DNA of 64,000 nt from Streptomyces sp. NBC_00271 (lineage in GTDB: Bacteria; Actinomycetota; Actinomycetes; Streptomycetales; Streptomycetaceae), in the NCBI RefSeq assembly GCF_036178845.1, contig NZ_CP108070.1, forward strand, positions 1,736,001 through 1,800,000, given 5' to 3'. A program made the position numbers and the translations under genes. Below the pieces are notes generated by a model. That model was not told the origin of the DNA, made no database searches, and saw only the letters and a program-made list of their open reading frames with translations. Within the stretch, counting starts at the first letter, position 1. The number at the start of each line of letters is the position of its first letter. This document shows, in pieces, positions 34,417 through 42,636 of the stretch.

Positions 34417-36693
34417 TCAGTCTCCCCGTGCCGCCCGCTGCTGGCGCAACGCGGCCACTCTGCGGTACAGCTCCACCGCCTCCTGGCCCCGGCCCAGTTG
34501 TTCCAGGCAGTGTGCCTCGTCGTTGCGGCTGGCCAGGGCGTCGGGGTGGTCGGCGCCGAGGACGCGCTCGCGGGCGGTGGCGACGCCCCGGTACTCGGTG
34601 AGGGCGTCGGACCAGCGGCCCAGCCAGCCGAGGCCGACCGCGACCTCGCGGCGGCTGACGAGGGTGTCCGGGTGGTCGGGGCCGAGCACGCGCTCGCGGA
34701 GGGCCCACACGTCACGGGACTCGGCGAGCGCCTCCTCCCAGCGCCCCATCCGGCCCAGGTTGACGCCGAGGCCGTGCCGGGCGCGCAGGGTCTCGGGGTG
34801 GGCGGGGCCGTGCACCCGGGTGCGATCGTCGATCAGGTCCCGGTACAGCTCCAGGGCCTGCGCGCTGCGGCCGAGCCGGCCGAGGCTGATGCCGACCTCG
34901 TAGCGGGCGGAGAGGGTGTCCGGGTGGTCGGGGCCAAGGGCCTCGGCCCGTGCCTCGGCCACCTCCCTGTAGGTCCCCAACGCCTCCGGCCAGTGGCCCA
35001 ACTGGCCCAGCGTGTACGCGACTTCGTACCGTGACACGAGTGTGTCGGGGTGGTTCGCGCCGAGCACCCGGGTCCGCGCGGCGGCGACCTCGCTCGCCAT
35101 CCGGTACGAGTCCTCCAGGCGGCCCAGCCTGCTCAGGTTGAAGGCCAGGTTGTGGCGGCAGCGCAGGGTGTCGGGATGGTCGGGGCCCATGGCACGCTCC
35201 CGGGCGGCGAGCACCGCGATGTACGCCTGGTGCGCCTCGAAATGACGGCCCAACTGGCCCAGCACGTAGGCCATTTCCTGGCGCGCTGCCAGGGTGTCGG
35301 GATGGTCGGGGCCGAGCGCCCGCTCCCTGCCCCGGGCGACCCGCGCGTACTCGTGCAACGCTTCGGCGGCGCGTCCGGTGCGGCTGAGGGTGAAGCCGAC
35401 CTCGTAGCGGCTGGCGAGGGTGTCGGGGTGGTCGGGGCCAAGGACGTGCTCGCGTTCAGCGGCGACCGCGCGGTGCACCTCGCCGGCCTCGGTCCACCGG
35501 CCGAGCCGCCCGAGGCTCAGTCCGGCGTTGTGCCGGCCCGTCAGGGTGGTGAGCAACTCCGGTGCGGGAGTCGGGCGTTCGACGCGCTCCGGCACCTCCG
35601 GTACGGACGCGGCCGAGCGTGCCGTCCATGCGCCGGTCAGGCCCGCCGCCGCGTCCGGCGGGGCGCCGCCCAGTCCGGCACCGGTCGCCTTGTGGCCGGT
35701 GGTCATGCCCCGGGTCCAGGAGGGCAGCCGGGGTTCACGCGAGGAAGAGGGCGCGGGAGCCCTCGTCGACGGCTCCAACATGCGCCGCTCGTCGGCGGGA
35801 CGGCCGATGGCGGGGGACACGACCGTCGGCACGTACACCGGAGTCGTACGCCCCGTGCCGATCCGTCGGCCGAGCTCGCGCGCGTCCTGCGGGCGCCGCT
35901 CGGGCTCCTTGGCCAGCAGATCCAGGATGATCCGCTCGAAGTACTCGGGGAGCTCGGCGCGGTGGTGGCGCGGCGGCTCGGGAGGCGTGTCACGGTGGCC
36001 GACGAGGATCGCCCACGCGTCGTCCAGGTCGAACGGCGGTGCCCCGGTGGCGATTTCGTAGAGCACACATCCGAAGGAGTAGAGATCACTGCGCTGGTCG
36101 ACGTGGGCACCGCTGATCTGCTCCGGCGACATGTAGTGCGGGGTGCCCATCGCGATGCCGGTGCCGGTCAGCCGGGCCGTGAAGCCGATGTCGTGGCCGA
36201 GGCGCGCGATGCCGAAGTCGCAGATCTTCACCGTGCCGTCGGCCAGCCGCATGATGTTGGCGGGCTTCAGGTCGCGGTGCACGATGCCCTGTTGGTGGGT
36301 GTAGGCGAGGGCGCCGGACACCTGGTCGGCGATGTCGACGACATCGGCGACGGGGAGCGGATGCTGCTTGTTGTCCTCCAGGAGCTGGCTGAGGTTGCGG
36401 CCCTCCAGCAGCTCCATGACCAGGTACAGCACGCCCTCCGACTCTCCGAAGTCGTGCACCACGGTCACCCCGCGGTGTTGCAGCGCGGCGGCCACCCGGG
36501 CCTCGCGCCGGAATCTCTCCCGCAGCACACGGGTGAACGACTGATCGTGGTGCGGGCCGAGCGGTTTGAGGCACTTCACGGCCACCTGCCGCCCCAGCGA
36601 CTCGTCGCGGGCGCGCCACACCTCACCCATGCCTCCCCGCCCGATCAGATCGAGCAGTCGGTACCGGCTCTGGATCAGCCTGGTCTCCGCCAT
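34417..36693 (-). CDS. Soluble Ser/Thr protein kinase with C-terminal TPR array
   Basis: A 758-residue Hanks-type kinase, ATG 36693. Kinase landmarks: GRGGMGEVW (near 18), AVKCLKPLG (catalytic Lys near 40), HRDLKPANIMRLADG (near 143), CDFGIARLG and MSPEQISG. After a Pro-rich linker (about 285-385), nine 42-residue TPR units of the kinesin-light-chain/NPHP3 type fill residues about 385-750, joined by eight near-identical GPDHPDTL linkers. There is no transmembrane helix or PASTA domain, unlike PknB, so it is a cytosolic signalling scaffold-kinase. The linker-level identity shows recent tandem amplification of 126-bp units. Confidence 0.93.
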   Translation of the reverse strand: MAETRLIQSRYRLLDLIGRGGMGEVWRARDESLGRQVAVKCLKPLGPHHDQSFTRVLRERFRREARVAAALQHRGVTVVHDFGESEGVLYLVMELLEGRNLSQLLEDNKQHPLPVADVVDIADQVSGALAYTHQQGIVHRDLKPANIMRLADGTVKICDFGIARLGHDIGFTARLTGTGIAMGTPHYMSPEQISGAHVDQRSDLYSFGCVLYEIATGAPPFDLDDAWAILVGHRDTPPEPPRHHRAELPEYFERIILDLLAKEPERRPQDARELGRRIGTGRTTPVYVPTVVSPAIGRPADERRMLEPSTRAPAPSSSREPRLPSWTRGMTTGHKATGAGLGGAPPDAAAGLTGAWTARSAASVPEVPERVERPTPAPELLTTLTGRHNAGLSLGRLGRWTEAGEVHRAVAAEREHVLGPDHPDTLASRYEVGFTLSRTGRAAEALHEYARVARGRERALGPDHPDTLAARQEMAYVLGQLGRHFEAHQAYIAVLAARERAMGPDHPDTLRCRHNLAFNLSRLGRLEDSYRMASEVAAARTRVLGANHPDTLVSRYEVAYTLGQLGHWPEALGTYREVAEARAEALGPDHPDTLSARYEVGISLGRLGRSAQALELYRDLIDDRTRVHGPAHPETLRARHGLGVNLGRMGRWEEALAESRDVWALRERVLGPDHPDTLVSRREVAVGLGWLGRWSDALTEYRGVATARERVLGADHPDALASRNDEAHCLEQLGRGQEAVELYRRVAALRQQRAARGD

Positions 36694-36755
36694 CTCGTGC
36701 GATCGCCCCCGTCGCTGCTCGCCGCGCCCTCCCCTGGCCCGTCCAGTATGGCGAG

Positions 36756-37613
36756 TTATCTGCCGACTTTGTACGGCGCCGGTCGGGAGCCGGGGCCGAG
36801 CCGCGCCATGGCCCGCAGAATGTGTTTGGGCGGGAGTCGCCAGCGAAGACGTGCGGGAACGCAGCGCAGCAAGGTGCCCGTGACACGCAGGCGCCGGGTC
36901 ACCGTCGAGGGGGCCGGCGCGGGTCTGCCGTACAGCTCGTGGGCGTACGGCGGCAGAGCGGCGTACGCCAGCCGCGCCACGCGCCGCCACAGCAGGGCGC
37001 GCGCCGGGACGAGCAGCGGGTGGGTCGGCGGGCGCGACAGGAAGTCGTCCACGTCCCGCGCCTCGGGCCCGGCGGCGAGCTCCGGCAGCACCTTCTCGAA
37101 GTAGGCGGCCAGTTCCGCCCGATTCGCCGGTACGTCGGTGGGGTCGAGGCCGACCAGGCGTGCGCTGATCCGGTGTTCGTCGATGTACCGGTCGGCGTGC
37201 GCGTCCGTCATCGGGAAGCCCGAGCGGCGCAGGACGTGCAGATAGGAGTCGATCTCGGCGCAGTGCACCCACAGCAGCAGCTCCGGCTCGTCGATCCGGT
37301 ACCGCTCCCCCGTGTCCGGGTCGGTGGCCTTGAGCAGGGTGTGGATCTTCCGGACCCGGGCGCCGGCCTGCTCGGCGGCCTCGGTGGTGCCGTACGTCGC
37401 CGTGCCGACGAAGTTCGCGGTGCGCATCAGCCGACCCCAGGCGTCGCGCCGGAAGTCGGAATTCTGCAGGACGCCCCGGACCGCGCGGGGGTGCAGGGCC
37501 TGGAGGTAGAGCGCGCGGATCCCGGCGACCCACATCATGGGATCACCGTGCATCTGCCAGGTCACCGAGGAGGGACCGAACAACCCCTGGTCACCCGAGC
37601 GAAGCGCGTCCAC
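36756..37613 (-). CDS. MpaB/DUF2236 family oxygenase-like protein
   Basis: A 285-residue protein. GTG 37613 is chosen because the family starts near SGDQGLFGPSSVTWQMHGDP; the frame continues upstream, but that stretch carries inverted repeats and looks regulatory. Landmarks: RALYLQALHPRAVRGVLQNS (family hallmark), GTATYGTTEAAEQAGARVR and LLLWVHCAEIDSYL with His and Glu, likely haem or metal ligands. The family includes latex-clearing-protein-related and MpaB-like oxygenases with b-type haem. The substrate is unknown. It is on the same strand as the kinase, 62 nt away, possibly co-transcribed. Confidence 0.85.
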   Translation of the reverse strand: MDALRSGDQGLFGPSSVTWQMHGDPMMWVAGIRALYLQALHPRAVRGVLQNSDFRRDAWGRLMRTANFVGTATYGTTEAAEQAGARVRKIHTLLKATDPDTGERYRIDEPELLLWVHCAEIDSYLHVLRRSGFPMTDAHADRYIDEHRISARLVGLDPTDVPANRAELAAYFEKVLPELAAGPEARDVDDFLSRPPTHPLLVPARALLWRRVARLAYAALPPYAHELYGRPAPAPSTVTRRLRVTGTLLRCVPARLRWRLPPKHILRAMARLGPGSRPAPYKVGR

Positions 37614-37635
37614 CTCGTCAGTGTGACAAGGATCG

Positions 37636-37724
37636 CTAGTTGGCACCAGGCAACATTCGTGACCTGCACCGATGCCAACTAGGTTCAGCGACTGGAGGTA
37701 CGGAATCAGAGAGATAGTTGGCAC
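37636..37724. promoter_or_regulatory. Three copies of TAGTTGGCA upstream of the MpaB-like gene
   Basis: CTAGTTGGCA (37636-37645) and TGCCAACTAG (37673-37682) form a perfect 10-bp inverted repeat with a 27-nt spacer, and TAGTTGGCAC recurs at 37715-37724. The local DNA is AT-richer than its surroundings. A regulator-binding array or promoter for the leftward gene is likely. The stretch from about 37725 to 37928 shows no gene. Confidence 0.6.
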
Positions 37725-37928
37725 TTTGGTACAGCGCAGGTCACAGGGCGTGTCGCTGGAGCAGGAAATCCAGCTGTCCTCCGGGCGTGAAGCTCCCCCG
37801 TGTGCGGCCGACGGACTTCAGGTCCCGATACCGCTGGTCACGAAGAAGGTGCCAGGCAGTGTGTGCCGGCGATCCGTCGCACCGCTGTCCTGTCGGCCAC
37901 GGATGGTCTCGTCAACGCACCCCGATGA

Positions 37929-38873
37929 TCAGGCCAGTCCCAGAAGCGCTTCGGCGTTGCCGGCCAGGATGCCCTGGGTGTCCTCTGCGTCGAGACCTGC
38001 CCGTTCGATGTAGGCGACAGTGTCGAGGTAGTGCTCGCCGCCCTGGTACGGGAAGTCGCTGCCGAGGACGAGTCGGTCCGCGCCAACGGCCTGGACCGCG
38101 GCCCGCAGCGCCGTCTGGGAACTGTGGGCAACGGTGTCGTACCACATTCGGCGCGCCGCCTGGCTCGGCGGGAGGGGGGCCTCAGGTGCCTCGAAGTGGG
38201 CAAGGTTGTCCCACCGCTCCAGCAGCATGGGCAACGCCCCTCCGAAATGGGAGTTGAGGATGCGCACATGGGGGTAGCGCGTCACGAAGCCACGGGTGAT
38301 GAGCTGGGCCGCTACGACGGTGTCCTCCACGGGCGCGCCGACCATCCAGGTGAGGTGGTGGTCAATGATCTGCGGGGAGGCGACCCCGTCGCCGGCGGGG
38401 TGGAGGTACATCACGGTGCCGCGGCGGTCGAGTTCCTGCCACACCGGCGCGAAGGCCGGGTCGGTCAGCGCCCGGCCCGCGGCCGAGGTGGTCAGGGCCA
38501 CGCCCACCACCCCCGGCGCGTCGAGGACGCGGTCGAGTTCCGCCAGGGCCGCGTCGACGTGCGGCAGAGGAAGCACGACGAAGGCCAGGAAGCGGTCGGG
38601 GTGGCGGTCCACCAGGGCGACGTACCGGTCGTTGATCAGGCGCGCGGCGGCAGCGGCCCGATCCGGATCCGGCAGGGCGCCCGTCAGCGGCGAGGCGGAG
38701 ATCACCTGCCGGTCCACACCGGCCCGGTCCATCAGGGAGAAGCGGGCCTCGAGTTCCTTGTCGGTGTCGTCGGCCCCGAGCCCACGCTGGCCGCCGGTGG
38801 TGGTGACGCCCGAGTCGGCCAGGAAGTCCAGGTAGTCGCTGGGGTAGACGTGCGCGTGCGTGTCGATGCGCAT
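37929..38873 (-). CDS. Amidohydrolase-2 family metalloenzyme (ACMSD-like)
   Basis: A 314-residue TIM-barrel hydrolase or decarboxylase. ATG 38873 follows GAGGAA and puts MRIDTHAHVYPSDYLD at the start, giving the HxH metal pair at residues 6 and 8. Further ligands: His in LNSHFGGALP (near 215) and Asp in LVLGSDFPYQGGEHYLD (near 275). LYLHPAGDG-like His (MYLHPAGDG) is near 158. The family decarboxylates aromatic or aminomuconate acids (ACMSD, gamma-resorcylate and 5-carboxyvanillate decarboxylases) or hydrolyses lactones. The neighbouring dehydrogenase and second amidohydrolase point to aromatic-acid degradation. Confidence 0.88.
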   Translation of the reverse strand: MRIDTHAHVYPSDYLDFLADSGVTTTGGQRGLGADDTDKELEARFSLMDRAGVDRQVISASPLTGALPDPDRAAAAARLINDRYVALVDRHPDRFLAFVVLPLPHVDAALAELDRVLDAPGVVGVALTTSAAGRALTDPAFAPVWQELDRRGTVMYLHPAGDGVASPQIIDHHLTWMVGAPVEDTVVAAQLITRGFVTRYPHVRILNSHFGGALPMLLERWDNLAHFEAPEAPLPPSQAARRMWYDTVAHSSQTALRAAVQAVGADRLVLGSDFPYQGGEHYLDTVAYIERAGLDAEDTQGILAGNAEALLGLA

Positions 38874-38879
38874 GAACGC

Positions 38880-39140
38880 GTTCCTCAATCGTGGAGGGAA
38901 GAGGGGAGAGAGAAGGGGGGGCGGATTCCGGATTCGCCGAGGGCACATGGCGGCTTGGGCGTCGCTGTTCAAGGAGACATCACCCGCTGTGAGCCGGCTC
39001 CCCGGCCCGCGGGTCCGGGGTGGGTCGACAAGCTCTCGGTCACCGAGCGGGACGCCTACAAGTGGGACGACCACAGCGGTCCCACCGACCTCTGGCAGGG
39101 TTCTGCCGCCTTCACCTCGTCAGTGATCGGCTCCGGGTTG
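38880..39140. other. Intergenic spacer with a possible coding remnant
   Basis: A short rightward stretch reads VDKLSVTERDAYKWDDHSG and continues with host-like codon bias to about 39118, then loses sense at the opposing dehydrogenase stop. It has no start and no recognisable family. It may be the scar of a lost gene. Otherwise nothing is seen here. Confidence 0.3.
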
Positions 39141-40205
39141 TTAGGGCAGGAGGAGTACTTTGCCGGTCTGTCGGTGGCTTTCGAGGTAGGTGTGGGCTTG
39201 GGCGGCTTGTTCGAGGGGGTAGGCGCGGTCGATGATCGGGGTGATCTTTTTGTCTGCCAGCAGTTGAAGGCATAGTTGCTGGTCGCGCAGGGTGGCGCCG
39301 CGGACGCTGGCGATGGTCACCTGCTGGCCGATGAGGGCGAGTGCGTCCAGTTCGAGGCGGGATCCCTGGTCGGTCGGTGTGCCCAGGACGATGACGGTGC
39401 CGCCGAGCCGTGTGCAGGCGAGGGAGAGCTGGAAGAAGTCGTTGCCGCCGACGCAGTCCCAGACGGCGTCGGCGCCCAGGCCGTGGGTCAGCTCGCGTAC
39501 CTGTGCGGGGAGTCGGGGATCGGTGGAGTGCACGATGTGGTCGTAGCCGAGTTTGGTGAGCGCTTCGTCGTGGTCCGCCTTGGTGGTGGTGCCGATGACG
39601 GTGGCTCCGCTCAGTTTTGCCAGTTGTGCGCAGGCGATGGCCATTCCGCCGCTGGCGCCGGTGATGACCACGGTGTCGCCGGGGCCGACGGGTGCTTGGC
39701 GCGCGCAGTTGAGGGGGGTGGTGTAGGTCCACATGGTGGCTGCGGCTGTCTCGTAGTCGACGCCGTCGGGGATGGGCAGGATGGCGTCCTGGCGGCGGGC
39801 GACGTACTGGGCGTATCCGCCGAAGACCTGGTGTCCTGGGTAGGCGGTGTCGATGCACAGGTTTTCGAGTCCGCGTAGGCACAGGGCGCAGTTGCGGCAG
39901 GGGGGGTGCGGGAGCTGTACCGCCCTGTCGCCGGGGCGCCAGCGGGTGACGTTCTCGCCGGTGGCGACGATTTCACCGGCCGCGTCCCGGCCGAGCTGGA
40001 AGGGCAGGGGCCACGACGGGCGTCCCGGGAGAGGCCGCGGCAGGTTGCCCGAGCGGTAGCGCAGGTCCCAGCTGTTGACGGCCGTGGCGTGCACACGCAG
40101 CAAGACGTCGTCCGGGCCGACCTCGGGAATCGGCGTCTCGATGTACTGGAGCACCTCGGGGCCGCCGTGTTCGAACAGGCGGACCGCCATCATGGTCTGT
40201 ACCAC
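39141..40205 (-). CDS. MDR-superfamily zinc-binding dehydrogenase/quinone reductase
   Basis: A 354-residue medium-chain dehydrogenase. GTG 40205 is preferred for AAGGAA 7 nt upstream; ATG 40193 is an alternative. The structural zinc lobe CRNCALCLRGLENLC is complete. The catalytic zinc ligands are not: the usual Cys is missing in AVNSWDLRYRSG and the GHE is RDAAGE. The NAD(P) fold GDTVVITGASGGMAIACAQL (near 155-174) prefers NADP(H) as in quinone reductases. It starts 197 nt from a 17-bp palindrome (40402-40418) and is divergent from the Tat-signal amidohydrolase, so both may answer one regulator. The substrate is unknown. Confidence 0.85.
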   Translation of the reverse strand: MVQTMMAVRLFEHGGPEVLQYIETPIPEVGPDDVLLRVHATAVNSWDLRYRSGNLPRPLPGRPSWPLPFQLGRDAAGEIVATGENVTRWRPGDRAVQLPHPPCRNCALCLRGLENLCIDTAYPGHQVFGGYAQYVARRQDAILPIPDGVDYETAAATMWTYTTPLNCARQAPVGPGDTVVITGASGGMAIACAQLAKLSGATVIGTTTKADHDEALTKLGYDHIVHSTDPRLPAQVRELTHGLGADAVWDCVGGNDFFQLSLACTRLGGTVIVLGTPTDQGSRLELDALALIGQQVTIASVRGATLRDQQLCLQLLADKKITPIIDRAYPLEQAAQAHTYLESHRQTGKVLLLP

Positions 40206-40401
40206 TTCACGTTCCTTCAGATCGTTACGCACTTCACCGCAGGCTCCACACAGCCGCCCGCACCTCACCCGACCCGGCGACACCGTGAGCGAACGGATCC
40301 CGGCCAGGCGGCTCACCAGGGCCGGACCACGAACGCAACAGCGACCGAGTCCGACGCACCCGACGCTCGACCCTCCGACGCAGCCACATAGGCAGCCGCC
40401 A

Positions 40402-40418
40402 GTTGACAGTCCGTCAAC
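40402..40418. promoter_or_regulatory. Palindromic operator in divergent gap
   Basis: GTTGAC-AGTCC-GTCAAC is a perfect 17-bp palindrome of 6-5-6 layout between the leftward dehydrogenase and the rightward promoter at 40475. Its geometry equals the TCTGAC/GTCAGA sites in the lipid region, but the half-site differs. Confidence 0.65.
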
Positions 40419-40474
40419 ATTCTTGGCTACGGGTCATGAGAAAAAGCCGAGCCTAAGCAGCTTCCTTGCTGGCC

Positions 40475-40503
40475 TTGACTGGAAAGTACCCTAGAACTAG
40501 CTT
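40475..40503 (+). promoter_or_regulatory. Sigma-70 type promoter
   Basis: TTGACT (40475-40480), a 17-bp spacer and TAGCTT (40498-40503) make the best vegetative promoter match I found in the window. CTTGACTGGA at its -35 is nearly mirrored by TCCAGTTCAAG at 40507-40517. It points to the amidohydrolase at 40902, leaving a leader of roughly 390 nt. Confidence 0.6.
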
Positions 40504-40651
40504 GGCTCCAGTTCAAGAGAGGGAGACGGCAGTCCCACGCCACGCAGGAGCGCTCTGTAGCGGCATGAGCCAACACCTCCTCTGCTCAGACGCTGATGGT
40601 CAGGTGGCACGCAGGGATGAGCATCAGCGACTTACCGAGAAACAGCCTGAC

Positions 40652-40680
40652 CTCTTTCGGGCTGGTCCAGCCCGAAAGAG
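40652..40680 (+). terminator. Leader hairpin upstream of the amidohydrolase
   Basis: CTCTTTCGGGCT (40652-40663) and AGCCCGAAAGAG (40669-40680) form a perfect 12-bp stem with a 5-nt loop, inside the presumed leader between the promoter at 40475 and the ATG at 40902. No T-tract follows. It could be an attenuator or an mRNA-stability element. Confidence 0.5.
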
Positions 40681-40901
40681 TGCACTCACAGTCGGACCCT
40701 GTCGACGGACGCGGCTCGCCGACTCTGCGAGCCGACCAGGACCAGCCGGTCACGACCAGCCCCCTGACTGACGCCATGCCTTCAGCGGCCGCGGTTGGAA
40801 GGGCCGTCGGACCGCTCGCGAACGACGCGCACCCTCGCGGAGCGCAACAGCCATTGACAGGACCCCGGCAATCACCCGCGCGCCCTCGAGGGAGAGTGGA
40901 C

Positions 40902-42143
40902 ATGCCCGACGACCGTCCCTTCCAAGCCGTGACTCCGCCCGCCGAGCCCCGCACCCGGCGAAGATTCATCGCCGCGACCGCCGCTGCTTCAGGAGCCGCC
41001 ATGGTCGGCGGTCTGGTCTCGGGGTCGCCCGCGCGGGCCGCCGAGGCCGCGCCCGGCAGCCGTGTCTCCACGGCGGTCACCGGTGCCCAGGGGGTCAACC
41101 CCAAGCACCCGACGTCAGGTCCGCCGCCCCGGCCCGTAGGCGGCCGCTCGAAGGACCATCGGAACACTTCGGAGGACAAGATGCGCATTGTGGCCGTGGA
41201 AGAGGCGTTCTCCGTTCCCGGATCCATCCGGCAGGAGGAAGCGATCCGTCAGCACATGGCGGTGCCGGAGGCGATCAAGCAGGAGTGGTTCCGGCGCCTG
41301 GACGATCTGACCGAGCTGCGGCTGGCGGACATGGACGCCAACGGCGTCGACGTCCAGGTCCTCTCGTATTCCACGCCGGGCGTGGAAGTGATAGAGGATC
41401 CCGCGGAGGCCGTGGCGGCCGCGCGGCGGATCAACGACTATCTCGCCAAGGCCATCGCCTCCCATCCGACCCGCTTCGCCGGCTTTGCCACCCTTCCGTT
41501 GCAGGATCCCAAGGCCGCGGTCGTGGAGCTGCGCCGGGCGGTGACGGAGCTCGGTTTCAAGGGCGTGCTGTACAACGACCATGTGCGGGGGCACTACCTT
41601 GACGAGCCGCAGTTCAGGCCGGTCTGGGCCGAACTGGAGCGCCTCGGTGTGACGTTGTATCTGCATCCGGCTGTCGTTCCGGCAGACAACTGGCATGTCT
41701 TCGACGGGTATCCCGTGCTGGTCGGGCCCTCCTGGGGATGGACCGCGACGACGGGTGCCCATGCGCTCCGGCTGATCTACGGCGGAGTGTTCGACGAGTT
41801 CCCGCGCGCGTCGGTGATGTTGGGCCACATGGGCGAGCTGCTGCCGTTCCAGATGGCCAGGCTCGACAGCCGCTACGACCAGGTGCCCCCCGAGCACAGG
41901 GTGCAACACCTGCCCTCGTACTACCTGCGGAACAACGTGTACGTCACCACCAGCGGAGTCATGTCGCATGCCGCGCTGCTGGGAACCGTCCATGCCGTGG
42001 GTGTCGACCGGGTGCTGTTCTCCATCGACTACCCGTTCGAGTCCAGCGCTGCGGCGGTGGAATTCCTGCGCTCCGCACCGTACGCGCCGGCCGACCTCGC
42101 GAGCATCGCGCACGGCAACGCCGAGCGCGTTCTGGGACTGTGA
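40902..42143 (+). CDS. Amidohydrolase-2 (gamma-resorcylate decarboxylase-like) with Tat signal
   Basis: The 413-residue form starts at ATG 40902 behind GGGAGAG and has a twin-arginine signal (RTRRRFIAATAAASGAAM). A second in-frame ATG at 41181 has an even better ribosome binding site (GGAGG, 5 nt) and gives a 320-residue protein beginning MRIVAVEEAFSVPG, which is where family members normally start. Metal ligands: Glu in VEEAF (as in gamma-resorcylate decarboxylases), His in LYLHPAVVP, His in LGHMGE and Asp in FSIDYPFES. It probably decarboxylates a hydroxybenzoate. Exported and cytosolic forms may both be made. Confidence 0.85.
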   Translation: MPDDRPFQAVTPPAEPRTRRRFIAATAAASGAAMVGGLVSGSPARAAEAAPGSRVSTAVTGAQGVNPKHPTSGPPPRPVGGRSKDHRNTSEDKMRIVAVEEAFSVPGSIRQEEAIRQHMAVPEAIKQEWFRRLDDLTELRLADMDANGVDVQVLSYSTPGVEVIEDPAEAVAAARRINDYLAKAIASHPTRFAGFATLPLQDPKAAVVELRRAVTELGFKGVLYNDHVRGHYLDEPQFRPVWAELERLGVTLYLHPAVVPADNWHVFDGYPVLVGPSWGWTATTGAHALRLIYGGVFDEFPRASVMLGHMGELLPFQMARLDSRYDQVPPEHRVQHLPSYYLRNNVYVTTSGVMSHAALLGTVHAVGVDRVLFSIDYPFESSAAAVEFLRSAPYAPADLASIAHGNAERVLGL

Positions 42144-42189
42144 CGAGCCACGATGCCGAACGGGGAGGGGCATCGACGTACGGAACGTG

Positions 42190-42445
42190 GTCGGCGTCAA
42201 AGGGCCCCAGCCCGGTGCAGGTCTAGGTGACGGCCGCCGGGATCCACCCGGGCGAGGCGCGGCACCAAGATGGAGGTTGCGCCGCGGCAAGGGCAATGTC
42301 CCGCAGAGTGTCACCACGCTGATCGCCGATGGTGATCTGCGAATCCCCATCGCCCTTGCCACCAGCTCGACAACGTACTCAAAGCCTTCCAAGGACCGGA
42401 ACGTCCTCGCACGGTGAGGAAGGATCGTGCTCAAGCCGCGACGAA
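42190..42445 (+). pseudogene. Internally deleted MDR dehydrogenase/quinone reductase
   Basis: Pieces of one MDR protein appear in order but in different frames: VTAAGIHPGEARHQDGG (N-terminal, like the AAGINPGEA segment of MDR proteins), then LIADGDLRIPIA (family C-terminal substrate-binding region), then LDNVLKAFQGPERPRT and GRIVLKPRR (the usual C-terminal ending). The roughly 230-residue middle with the NAD(P) fold is gone. A stop codon and at least two frameshifts remain. It lies just downstream of the Tat amidohydrolase, so it was probably an operon partner. Nothing recognisable remains between 42445 and the IclR stop at 42637. Confidence 0.65.
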
Positions 42446-42636
42446 CTCTCACCCCCGCTGATGAACGAAGTTCGCGCCCAGCCGGTGAGTCGGCGGCGCG
42501 CGCCGGGGCCGCTCTGGAGAACGACTACAGCTGCCGCCTTCACCGGGATGCCCTTCGCAGAGGTCGTACGACATGCCTCGAAGACGCTACGGCGCACGCC
42601 ACCATGCGGTTTGACGGTGGCGTGCGCCGCTGCCGT

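Noticed and set aside
36694..37533. An N-terminal extension of the Ser/Thr kinase
   Set aside because: The extension overlaps the MpaB-like gene in another frame; the kinase P-loop begins just after ATG 36693, as in other family members.
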